Position numbers and translations under genes: made by a program. A stretch of DNA of 64,000 nucleotides, taken from positions 310,001-374,000 of the forward strand of contig OZ241878.1 of the NCBI GenBank assembly GCA_965203365.1, written 5' to 3'. Shown here one piece after another: positions 37,310 through 46,265 of the stretch. Below the pieces are notes generated by a model. The model saw only the letters and a program-made list of their open reading frames with translations, had not been told where the DNA came from and searched no databases. Origin of the DNA: VYFG01 sp965203365 (GTDB lineage: Bacteria > Pseudomonadota > Gammaproteobacteria > Arenicellales > Poriferihabitantaceae). Within the stretch, counting starts at the first letter, position 1. The number at the start of each line of letters is the position of its first letter.

Positions 37310-37900
37310 CTAGAGTATCTTGACCAGCGCGACGATCAGTCCTCCCTGGGCGATCAGTGCGCTGAACATCCATTTCAGCAGATCCGCCTTGACCTGCGCC
37401 ATATCGGCCTTGGTCCCCTGTCGCAAGGCTTCGATATCCGCCTTCGTGGCCTGTTTCAGTGCCTCGATATCGGCCCTGATCTGCGCCATATCGGCCTGGG
37501 TCCCCTGTCGCAAGGCTTCGATATCAGCCTTCGTGGTCTGTTTCAGTGCCTCGATATCGGCCCTGATCTGCGCCATATCGGCCTTGGTCTCCTGTCGCAA
37601 GGCTTCGATATCGACCTTCGTGGCCTGTTTCAGTGCCTCGATATCGGCCCTGATCTGCGCCATATCGGCCTGGGTCCCCTGTCGCAAGGCTTCGATATCG
37701 GCCTTCGTGGCCTGTTTCAGTGCCTCGATATCGACCTTGGTCTTCTGTCGCAAGGCTTCGATATCGACCTTCGTGGCCAAATTGGTATTGAGCAGGGCGA
37801 CCTGCTCCTCAGCCAGCGTTTCCGCCTGCAGCTCAGTGAAGCCGCTGCCCGTCAAACGCTTGACAAAGCGGTGCGTATCAAATGCAATGGCTTCGGTCAT
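37310..37900 (-). CDS. DUF1640-like coiled-coil protein with hendecad repeats
   Basis: The 196-residue protein starts TEAIAFDTHRFVKRLTGSGFTELQAE, the usual N-terminus of proteobacterial DUF1640 (CCDC90/MCUR1-like) proteins, and ends with one TM helix (WMFSALIAQGGLIVALVKIL). Between them are 11-residue units such as ADIEALRQGTK and a 7-residue unit ADMAQIR, which form a long coiled coil. Family function in bacteria is unknown; the mitochondrial relatives sit in the inner membrane. The stop falls one base from the IS end at 37309, but the C-terminus looks natural. It is the only intact gene between 36.6 and 41.5 kb. Confidence 0.8.
   Translation of the reverse strand: MTEAIAFDTHRFVKRLTGSGFTELQAETLAEEQVALLNTNLATKVDIEALRQKTKVDIEALKQATKADIEALRQGTQADMAQIRADIEALKQATKVDIEALRQETKADMAQIRADIEALKQTTKADIEALRQGTQADMAQIRADIEALKQATKADIEALRQGTKADMAQVKADLLKWMFSALIAQGGLIVALVKIL
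37394..37741. repeat. Four tandem copies of an 87-bp coding repeat
   Basis: The marker CTGCGCCATATCGGCC recurs at 37394, 37481, 37568 and 37655, each exactly 87 bp apart. Each unit encodes 29 residues (7+11+11) of the coiled coil. Copies differ by only a few bases, so they expanded recently or are homogenised. Confidence 0.9.
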
Positions 37901-38057
37901 GAGGAAATTATAGCCCATCCGCTCCGGCCCAACAAGCCTCGGCCGGGTCGGCTCCCGGCCGGTCCGTCGCGACCCGGTCGACCGTCATTCGCCCCATCCC
38001 GGGGCTGTCAAAAATCCATACTTAACCGAATTCTGATTCTGTGCCAATCCCCGCTCC

Positions 38058-38720
38058 ATGCCCATTGGCATGAGAATCTTCACCACGGACACGCTCGACT
38101 GGTTTCGTCAGGCGTGCCGGGGACCGACGCCGCCTTCCCGCGGAGCGCTGGCGCGGGAGCTGTGCGCCCGCGAGCAGTGGCTCAACGCCGCCGGTCGTCC
38201 CTGCCTCACCAATGCCCGCCGGGTCCTGCCGAAACTGGCTGCGGCCCTGGGCGTGTCGCTGCCGACTCCCCGATCGGCCCCCAACCGGGCGGAGGCGCCG
38301 CCGGCGACAGACTACCCGGACCGGGAACTGGTCGGTCCGTTGGCCGACTTGGGACCGGTGAGCCTGCGACGGGTCGACCCCGACGACCCCGACGACCCCG
38401 ACGACCCCGACGACCGTCAAGCCTGGGCCTCGATGGGGGCCACGCATCATCCCGTGGGCTGCTGCCGGGCGCCCGGAGGACCAGTGCGCTATTGGATCGA
38501 GTCGGCCGTCCACGGCGTCTGCCCGGCTCTCGCGGTCCTCCAGACACCCTGACCCTCCAGACCTGGGTGGTCCTGACCGCTGGGCTGGCGGGATGTTGTC
38601 CGTCCCAACGTCAGCCGATGCCGGGAACGCAGAAGCTCTGGCAGGGCCTGCAGCGGCTGAAAGCGGATGTGATTGGCGATGAGCCGATGCCGGCGGGGAA
38701 TGAGAGTGAACCCAAAGACT
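38058..38720 (+). pseudogene. Remnant of a DUF4338 (DruA-like) / Tn5-type transposase
   Basis: Up to 38552 the frame encodes RGALARELCAREQWLNAAGRP and GGPVRYWIESAVHGV, matching the DUF4338 domain often found at the front of IS transposases and in Druantia-type defence proteins. After a frame break, GTQKLWQGLQRLKA (about 38620-38660) matches the C-terminus of Tn5-like transposases. The DDE core between them is missing, so this is an internally deleted, dead transposase. A DPDDPDDPDD stretch comes from a GACGACCCC microrepeat. A second fragment of the same start is at 36937. Confidence 0.6.
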
Positions 38721-38762
38721 GGCGAAACGAGGACAATTTCCGTGAAGATAGTACCCTAGTTA

Positions 38763-40585
38763 GTGCTTGGCAGAAAACGCCATTTTGCCCGATAACAATT
38801 TGTTTTTCCATCGCAATTTTCTCCTCTTGTTCGACGAAGATTGACCCGAAACGGAGCCAAATCGGGTCAAATCGGCCGAGAGGGCCCTTGTTTCCCGAAT
38901 CTTCGCCCTTTTCCACTGGCCATGAGACCCCCCTTGAATCCCCCAGTCGACCTCGGCGCTCCGGTCGATATCGGCTCCATCCGACTCAACCCTCCGTCCC
39001 GGGACGATATTCCTGCCTGGTTGATCGGTCTGCAGCCTCTGTCCCGGCACCCGGACTGGCGTGCCCGGTTGTTCGCCGGGCGGGAAGCAGCCGGGGTGGA
39101 CCGGCACCCCGGTCGCCCGGGCAGGGATCGGTGGCAGATCCTGGTCATGGCCCCAATCCAGCCGGGCGGGGGCGGTGACTGGGACCGGTGGCAGGAACTG
39201 GTCACCGAACACCGGACGATCCGGGAGTTTCTGGGACACGGGCTGTCCGGGGGGGGAATATCCACGCCAGCAGGTGATTGACTAGGTGAGTGGGCTTCAG
39301 CCCGAGCGACTGGCGCCGGTGAGCGCCTTGGTGGGGGAATCGGGGCAGGCGGTGGCGAAAAAAAGTCGGGCGAACGCGGGCGCGGGCGGGGTGACTCGTT
39401 CGTGGTCGAGACCGATGGGCACGGTCCGACGGAGGTCAGTGGGGGGGTGGGACCCTCTGCGTTCTTGGCTGGGGGGTCTGCGCGATGCCCCCGCGGGCGA
39501 TGGGGTCCGCGGCTGGCGTCAGGCGAAGCCCTGGCGACGAGCACTCAAGCAACGCTTCCATGGCGTCCGCCGCTCCCGACAGGCCCAGGCGTCCCCCGGG
39601 CGGGTGGCCGAGTCTCTGCCACTCGGTCGGGCCTGGATGCAGCGGGTCGGGCAGACCGGGGGGGGGAACGGGAGACCCTCGGGGCGGACCTCGCTTGACT
39701 GAACCAAATCCAGGGGGTTCTGGAGGGGGCGGAGCGGCTGTCCGATCCGATCGACCGGCGCCGGCTGCCCGGCGAGACCATGCCGTCCCACGAGCCGCTC
39801 GATTCGGTCTTTGACCCTCACCCCCGCTGGAATGTCAAAGGCAAGGCGGGTCGTCCAGTGGAGTGGGGCGTCCCGGGGTGCCTTCTGGAAGACCCGTTTG
39901 GGTTGATGCTGCCCCATGAAGTGAGGGGGACTGAAAACGAGGTCGATCTGGCGGGACGGATGATCGAGCGAACGCAAGACCAATATCCCGAACGGTCGCG
40001 GTGCCGTTTCGACCAGGGGGTTCACCGCCCCAAGAATCGGCGGTGATGGGATGAAGGGCGGGAGCCCCAGGGCCTGCCGCGCCCGGGGCGGGGGTCGGCG
40101 GCGGACCGCGAGCGCGAGACGGAAGCGACCTGCCAGGCGGCGCGGCCGCCGCATCCGGCAGTGGAATCCGCGATCAACCATCGGGAGCACCGGGGGTTGG
40201 ATCGGGTCAGGACGCCTGGTGCTGAGGGCTTTGCCCGCACCGGGGCCGGGTCGATGCGGGCGTTCAATCTGCATCGATTGGGGGGGTTGCTGCGTCGCCG
40301 GCTGCGGGAGGCCGAGCGCCGACGAAGTCGCTGGGCGGCCTGACGGCCGCTGACTCCCCTTTCCGGCATCCACCTCCCCTGACCGATGGGTCAGGGTGGG
40401 GAGATCGGTGGGCGCATTTTGGCAAAATCGGGTCAGCAAGGACCCCCAGTGGGATGGTCTCGGCCGGTCATCGGGAAATCCGATCAGATTCTCTTGTTTT
40501 ATAGAGATTGCCTATTGTTTTGCTGGGGGAACTGGCGACGGACCGAGCCGGGTCGCCCGAAAAAGAGGCGTTTTCTGCCAGACAC
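38763..40585 (+). mobile_element. ISNCY-family insertion sequence, complete ends, dead transposase
   Basis: Terminal inverted repeats are GTGCTTGGCAGAAAACGCC (38763-38781) and GGCGTTTTCTGCCAGACAC (40567-40585), differing at one position. The flanks carry a 6-bp direct repeat, TAGTTA (38757-38762 and 40586-40591), which is a target-site duplication. Total length is 1,823 bp. It lies just after the DUF4338 remnant. The right 207 bp also occurs alone at 37103-37309. Confidence 0.8.
38923..40341 (+). pseudogene. ISNCY-family transposase pseudogene
   Basis: Pieces in different frames match ISNCY transposases in order: an N-terminal part with SRHPDWRARLFAGRE and TEHRTIREFLGHG (about 39040-39245), the active-site strand DSFVVETDGHGPTEV (about 39392-39437), and the C-terminal helix VESAINHREHRGLDRV with MRAFNLHRLGGLLRRRL (about 40160-40310). 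Stops and frameshifts separate them. The sequence is very GC-rich, unlike the flanking chromosome. Confidence 0.75.
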
Positions 40586-41229
40586 TAGTTAAGTGTGATG
40601 AGTTGATAGCGCTCGGACCGGGCTACCGCCCCCTAGCCAAAGTTGGTTTCCTTCGGGAAGTCCTGACGCACCCCACCTTGGGGAGTTCGTTTAGGCCCCG
40701 TTCCCAAAGTATCGGAATTCTCCCGGTGCCCTAACAACGCCTAGCCGTGATGAACCCGGTCCGGAAACGGCTTTGGGTGCCGGCGGATGGCCTCGGTCAC
40801 CGCCTCTGCGGTCTGCCCGTCGATCCGCTCTAGGACCGTCTACTTCAAGTCCCGATTCCCGCCCCTCCAGAGATCAACGCCCCCCGGGAGTACGCCCCGG
40901 GGATCGGTTCGAGTTCCCCGTCGCCGATTCGACAACAGTCTTTGATCCTCTAATGACAATCCCCCCGCTGTCCACGGTGGAGTGGGTTGCTCCTGGGAAA
41001 ATGGGCCGACACCGCGGCCGAGCGGTTCGGCGGTCTGTCGGAGCGATCAACCCGTGGACTAGAGAGCGGCAATCGGTGATCTGTCGGGATGGATCAGGGG
41101 GAGATAGCCCATGGACATGACCATTCTCCAGTCATCAACAAACCGAGATGGTCTGCCATCATCTGACCCGCCACAATCCGCTTGGCATCAAGAGATCATG
41201 CACCTCAAGCGGGTGTTGCACTTCACACT

Positions 41230-41536
41230 GGCACGGGGGAGGTCTTCACCGCAGCGGCTGCCCCGCCCTGAAGGTGGTCATCCCCCCCTTCGCCAGCCCG
41301 TGTTCGACGGGCAGAGCCCCGCTCGGCCAAAACCCGCCTGACACGGCCCGAGCTGGCCCTTGCGTCGTGAAATCGACTCTGTCAGACTCCCGGAGTCGAG
41401 AGGGGTGCCATTAATGGCTGAAATCAGCCTCTTGGGGGCTGAATTTTCCGGTCGCCGCCGTGCTTCCTTCCTTCGGGGGATGCCCTCATTCCGCGAGCAC
41501 GGCGAGTGTTGCACTTCAGAGTGGAAGTGGGGCATC
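41230..41536 (+). mobile_element. IS30-family right-end remnant
   Basis: The segment is alignable by eye with the right 300 bp of the IS30 copy ending at 47637: the transposase tail (TCTTCACCGCAGCGGCTGCC), the shared TCGACGGG and CCCCGCTCGGCCAAAACCCG, and the terminal GCGAGTGTTGCACTTCAGA. It ends 10 bp before the ammonium transporter start, so the IS end may supply the transporter's upstream region. The stretch 40592-41229 before it holds no recognisable gene, only short frames, with another IS30-like end (GTGTTGCACTTCACACTGG) near 41213. Confidence 0.65.
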
Positions 41537-41546
41537 ATTGGAGAAT

Positions 41547-42902
41547 ATGATTAAATCATTAAAAACTATATCCCCCCTATCAACGCTAACAACCTGCCTA
41601 TACCTACTCCCGTCGCGGGTATTTGCTGATGTTGGCCAAGAATCGGTATTTGTTTTCAATACCTTTTCGTTTCTGGTCTGGGGTGCGTTGGTCATGTGGA
41701 TGTGCGCTGGTTTTACCATGTTGGAAGCCGGTTCTGTCCGAACGAAAAATGCTTCAGTAATCTGCCTCAAGAACATCGGCCTGTACGCAATTGCGAGTAT
41801 TGCGTACTTCACCGTGGGCTACAATCTGATGTATGTGGATGTTGGCAGTCTGATCGGGTCATTCGATCTGTTCTACAGATCCAGTCCAGCAGAAATCTCA
41901 CTTTTTGAAGGATCACAGGAGGCAGTTGCGACAGTAGTCAATGCCGACTACTCAACCATGTCAGATTGGTTCTTCCAGATGGTCTTTGTTGCCACCACGG
42001 CCTCTATCGTCTCTGGCACACTGGCCGAACGCGTCAAGCTTTGGTCTTTTTTCGTATTCATTTTGGTGCTTACGGCAATAATCTATCCAATCGTAGGTGC
42101 ATGGACATGGGGGGGCGGGTGGCTGGATAAGATGGGTTTCAAGGATTTCGCTGGTTCAACCATTGTGCATTCTACTGGGGGTTGGGCTGCTTTGGCCGGT
42201 GCCGTGTTGGTCGGGGCTAGGAGTAACAAATTCCGCAAAGATGGTACTGTAAAGCCGACTCCCCCATCCAACGTTCCAGCTGTTACCCTAGGGGTATTCA
42301 TTCTCTGGCTTGGGTGGTTCGGATTTAATGGCGGGTCCCAACTGGCTCTTGGCAGTGCAGCTGATGCGGTTGCCATGAGCATTGTGCTCGTAAACACTAA
42401 CTTAGCCGCTGCCGCCGGAGTCTTGGTCGCCGTGAGTGTTTCTCGTCCGATTTTTGGTCGAGTGGATTTGCTAAGTGTGCTAAACGGGGCAATCGGGGGC
42501 TTGGTTTCAATCACCGCTGGACCGGACTTTATCGAGCATGAATATGCGATACTAATTGGCGGGGTTGGTGGACTGGTTTGCACAGCTGGAATGCGACTGC
42601 TTGAGCGATGGAAGGTTGATGATGTCGTCGGGGCTATTTCAGCTCACTTATTTGCCGGAATATGGGGTACCATCGCCGTCTGCATCACGTCAGATGCCAG
42701 TCTGATCAAGCAATTGACTGGGATTTTCGCTATCGGTGCATTGGTCTTTATTTGTTCCTACATTACTTGGCTGATTCTGTCCAAAACCATCGGATGTCGT
42801 GTATCCAGCACGGTGGAGGAATTGGGACAAGATGCTGCTGAACTGGGAATTGAGGCATATCCAGAATTTGTGTTGATGCCGGATGTCGAGGTTTCTGAAT
42901 AA
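41547..42902 (+). CDS. amt: Ammonium transporter (Amt family)
   Basis: The 451-residue, 11-helix channel imports ammonium. An N-terminal signal-like segment (LKTISPL...PSRVFADVG) precedes it. Key positions are present: TMLEAGSVRTKN in helix 1, the Asp and first pore His in FKDFAGSTIVHSTGGWAAL, GWFGFNGGSQLALG, and the second pore His in GAISAHLFAGIWGTIAV. There is no adjacent glnK; instead a STAS gene follows 107 bp later. The upstream boundary is an IS30 end, so its original promoter may be lost. Codon use is more AT-rich than the IS sequences beside it. Confidence 0.92.
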   Translation: MIKSLKTISPLSTLTTCLYLLPSRVFADVGQESVFVFNTFSFLVWGALVMWMCAGFTMLEAGSVRTKNASVICLKNIGLYAIASIAYFTVGYNLMYVDVGSLIGSFDLFYRSSPAEISLFEGSQEAVATVVNADYSTMSDWFFQMVFVATTASIVSGTLAERVKLWSFFVFILVLTAIIYPIVGAWTWGGGWLDKMGFKDFAGSTIVHSTGGWAALAGAVLVGARSNKFRKDGTVKPTPPSNVPAVTLGVFILWLGWFGFNGGSQLALGSAADAVAMSIVLVNTNLAAAAGVLVAVSVSRPIFGRVDLLSVLNGAIGGLVSITAGPDFIEHEYAILIGGVGGLVCTAGMRLLERWKVDDVVGAISAHLFAGIWGTIAVCITSDASLIKQLTGIFAIGALVFICSYITWLILSKTIGCRVSSTVEELGQDAAELGIEAYPEFVLMPDVEVSE

Positions 42903-43009
42903 TATGGAATAACCAGCCTATAAGTGATATATAATTCAAGTGACATATTATTCGTGGAATTCTTTTCCCATCAAAGATATTCCAAGTCATTCTAGAGAGC
43001 ACAACGATC

Positions 43010-43342
43010 ATGTTGGAAATTGAGTACGAACAAAACACCTTGGTACTGAAAGTCTCTGGCCGTATAGACGGTAGCAACGCCGGGGACTTTCAAACGAAAA
43101 TCCAGGAATTGATACCAGAGGATGCCAATTCTGCGGTGCTTGACTTGAACGATCTTGCCTACATCAGCAGCGCTGGACTTCGGGTCATTTTGCTATTGGC
43201 CAAAAACATGAAAAAAAGGCAAGGCAAACTGGGTATGTGTGCGGTTACTGGGCCGATCAAGGATGTCTTTACCATCAGTGGATTCCACAATATCATCCCT
43301 ATCTATAATGATCGCCCAAGTGCTATTGAAGCGGTCTCCTAA
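43010..43342 (+). CDS. STAS-domain anti-anti-sigma (RsbV-like) protein
   Basis: This 110-residue protein is a single STAS domain: LVLKVSGRIDGSNAGDFQTK, AVLDLNDLAYISSAGLRVILLLAK with Ser53/Ser54 at the position phosphorylated in SpoIIAA/RsbV, and a C-terminal helix. It is the natural partner of an RsbW-like kinase and RsbU-like phosphatase, both encoded at 32.8-35.4 kb with no other STAS gene between. It is next to an ammonium transporter, but no link between the two is shown by sequence. I infer it completes the partner switch. Confidence 0.88.
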   Translation: MLEIEYEQNTLVLKVSGRIDGSNAGDFQTKIQELIPEDANSAVLDLNDLAYISSAGLRVILLLAKNMKKRQGKLGMCAVTGPIKDVFTISGFHNIIPIYNDRPSAIEAVS

Positions 43343-44632
43343 GATACCAGTTGGTTGTTTCGGGGTTGATTCCCTAACGGGGAATTGTAGCCTTCAGAGC
43401 CTCTTGCAAAACTCCGGCGCTGCCCAATCGCTGGGTCTGGCATGGTCTCTCGTTGAAGGCCCCCTCTCTCCCGGCCGCCCGAATCCCCCCGGCTGGGGCA
43501 TTTGTTCGCCACCAAGAGGATAAAAGAGGGGAAATCGGGTTGATGTCGAGGACCGGGATGGGCGCTGTCGGTTACCGGCTGTCCGACTCCCCAATGGCAT
43601 TTCCTTAAGGGTCCGAGGCGCTCTCCTGAAGGATTTGTACGGATGCGTGGATGGCTGGGGTGGAGACCAATGAGTGTTCGAGAGATCACTTCGCGGTTCG
43701 GGTCTATATGTTTGACGGGTTTTTTGATGAGCGCAGGTCGGGTCGACCCAAACGCATCCCGAAGCGATGCCGCAGGATGTTCTGGTCCTCTGCTCCACGA
43801 CCTTGGTGATGGCTTGGATTTGGCCAAGGATCCGTTCTTCGAGACTGGCGAATTTGCGCACAGTGCCGGTCTAGGAGCCGGTTTTCTTGAACCAGCTCGG
43901 GCTGCGCGACCGTTTTAGCTGGATCAGAGTCTCCAGCGGTGCTGGTCCGCAGCGAGTCCGTCATCTCTCGGGGGGGCACTTAAGGTGTTTGATGTCCGGC
44001 TCCCTACTAGTACTCCCGAATCGAGAGGGAAGTCAGCGTATCGGATGCCGACGGTGGGGTTCATTGTCAATCGGTTTGTTCGATGGATCGCACTTTGCGC
44101 CCCAACCTCCGCCCGATGAGCTTCTTAAGAGGACAGAGAAAAATCCAGATCAGTTTTCTGGATTAGGAAATACCATTGTCCGGACGGCGGGTTCCGTTGG
44201 CCACTTTCCTCCAGACCCCCGCCAGTAGCATCAGATCAAGCCTCGGAGGTGCTAGCCCTCAACCGGCCAACGGGAGAGGACGACCTCGGGCCAGTTATGT
44301 GGTGTTGGTGAACCGGATTGGCCACCCGACGGTCCGACCACTGGTGACGAAAGAGTCGATGGATCATCTCGTGCTGAAAAACAGATCGGTTCTGTGGTTG
44401 AATGGAAGGACCGGCTGGGGCCGAGACAGTCCTTTGGCGCGGGGCAGCCGAACCGCTGATCTCTTTCATCCCGTAATCACATGACTCCTTGCGTATTGGA
44501 ACGTCACCACATTGAACACCCTCTTATCAGGGATCAAATCAATAGTTTATTTTGGCGAGACTCATTAGTGGTTTGAATGCATCCATCAGGTACACACCCT
44601 GAAGACGATTTTGAGAAGAAAAAAGGGAGAAC
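43343..44632. other. Decayed region, probably transposon remnants
   Basis: About 1.29 kb with no intact gene. On the minus strand, short stretches in several frames resemble worn transposase (for instance LEERILGQIQAITKVVEQRT near 43800-43850), but I cannot name the family. Stops break every frame. Confidence 0.4.
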
Positions 44633-45190
44633 TCACTCGGGTATTGCCCTGGAAATTCTGAAATCATGGCCTGATGCTAGGTAAACCTTAACCAGTCCAC
44701 CATTCGGCAGTTCTCGGAAACCTTCACATTCGAATTCCTCTGATAGGATTCTGGCTGTCCCACGACTTCCAATAATAAGTGGCCAATTCTCATAACAATC
44801 GGAAAGCCCTCTGAAAAATTCCATCACCCTCCCCCTGAACTTGACATTGCTTTCCCCGTTTGGTGGTGTCATACCATCCCGGATAAATTTATCCGTAATT
44901 GTGCTGGGCTGACCGTTCCAGTCACCCAAGAATCGCTCCAACAAGGCCCCATCACTCCAAATATCGAGTTCCAAGGTCTGATTGATTATCTGGGCCGTAT
45001 TCAGTGTGCGCTTCAGCGGTGCCGCAAATAGGCAACACGGCTTTTGTCCCAACTGATGTAATTTGCGGGCTATCGAATAGGCTTGGTTTTTGCCTAATTC
45101 TGTGAGATCCACATCACTGTCTCCACCGCAACTGATTCCCGCAGAATTTGCGACAGACTGACCATGTCTGACAAAGAAAAACCCGCGCAC
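44633..45190 (-). CDS. Phosphoglycerate mutase-fold protein with altered active site
   Basis: The 185-residue protein has the histidine phosphatase/GpmB fold: FFVRHGQSVANSAG with the catalytic R-H-G, DLTELGKNQAYSIARKL, APLKRTLNTAQII, and the acid region ERFLGDWNGQP. The second catalytic His normally lies in a strand ending V-S/T-H-G; here the segment reads LIIGSRGTARILSEE, with Arg at that place. It may be inactive, use another residue, or be decaying. Start is GTG 45190. It is isolated between IS debris. Confidence 0.72.
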   Translation of the reverse strand: MRGFFFVRHGQSVANSAGISCGGDSDVDLTELGKNQAYSIARKLHQLGQKPCCLFAAPLKRTLNTAQIINQTLELDIWSDGALLERFLGDWNGQPSTITDKFIRDGMTPPNGESNVKFRGRVMEFFRGLSDCYENWPLIIGSRGTARILSEEFECEGFRELPNGGLVKVYLASGHDFRISRAIPE

Positions 45191-46265
45191 GCTTTCCTGC
45201 TCAGTGATAGATGTGGTTAAGAGTTTTCACTGCATCATTCGATGGAGAGCCATCAAGGAACAGCGCTGGTCAAACGTAATGATATGTGAAAACTGTGGAC
45301 ATTCCCGCTTACTCTATCAATGAACTGACTTAACGGCAACAGCTCAAATAGGTTCGACTCCTTGAGTTGATTGGCGGCATCGTCGACCAGTACACAGAGA
45401 ATTGCAGTGGGGTAAGATAACCTGCCAAAATAACTTTTTTAAAGCCCTGACGATCAATGCGGACTGCGAATCGCTCATGATCGAGGGCTCGACCGCGCGG
45501 TTCCCCCAAAACCGATCAGACAGCGGAAACCGTCGACCCCTCCCGCGGGAATTAAGTTCGAAAGTCCTCGTGGTGCGGGAGGCGTGGGCTAAGCCGGCCC
45601 TGAAACTCACCTCCGAGACACACCGAAGCGAACACGGGATTGTCCCCGGAAAGGAGAGAGGCCCCCGAGTCGTCTGCCATACCCATCAAACGGCCTGGGC
45701 ACTGAAGCGAGGCTCGACGACCGGCCAAGGGACGGCGGCTACGGGTCCAGGAAGCACGCCAAGGGCTTCTTGATCCCCCAGGCCAACCCCTGGGGGACTT
45801 GCCAAAAAAGCGTGGACCATCTCGTGACGATCTCATGGAGGCTACCGACGATGTTTGAGTTGCTCACGAGGCCAGCCGAGACTTGGGGGCACATCCCAAT
45901 CATTGATGTCAATCTATAGCATGACCCAGGTCTCCAGGACGCCTTGAACGCGAGGTCCGGGAGTTCAAGACCGTTAGGTTCGGTCCTGTCCGAGGCGGTT
46001 CGCAACCGGATTTGTTTTAGGGTCGAACACACGAACGCATGTCCCAAGGACGAGTTCGGGGGAGGCTCACACAGGGGTTCAGCCACCGAATGTTCGGCGT
46101 TACTCGCCGCGCTGACCGTGAATCAGCGGATGCGCCTCACGGCGGCGTTTGTCCATCTTCCCGGCATTGGCCGGTCAAGAGGGATTTCTTGCAATGGGAG
46201 CCCTTCGCTTGGTCCGGCGGTCGATCAGCACCTACGTTTTGCAAGGGACTCGAGAGTTAAAATTA
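45191..46265. other. IS5-like transposase remnant and unassigned debris
   Basis: Around 45402-45530 (plus strand) the frame reads ITCQNNFFKALTINADCESL followed by MIEGSTARFPQN, which resembles the start of the DDE domain in IS5-family OrfB proteins (a metal-binding Asp is replaced by Glu here). Beyond it the frames are broken. The rest of the 1.07 kb shows no gene. Confidence 0.4.

Noticed and set aside
37394..37741. Regularly spaced repeats that could suggest a CRISPR array
   Set aside because: The 87-bp period has no variable spacers, and the units are in frame in a coiled-coil gene.
38058..38552. Druantia anti-phage DruA protein
   Set aside because: Although DUF4338 is shared, the fragment is short, lacks other Druantia genes and is followed by a Tn5-like transposase tail, so a transposase remnant explains it better.
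37232..39178. 648-codon plus-strand frame across the IS cluster
   Set aside because: It runs antisense to the DUF1640 gene and then through two different IS fragments; the repeated DIRLRGLFQCL sequence is the reverse complement of coiled-coil coding repeats.
39519..40439. 306-codon minus-strand frame within the ISNCY element
   Set aside because: It lies antisense to the transposase remnants, and the GC-rich sequence leaves frames open by chance.
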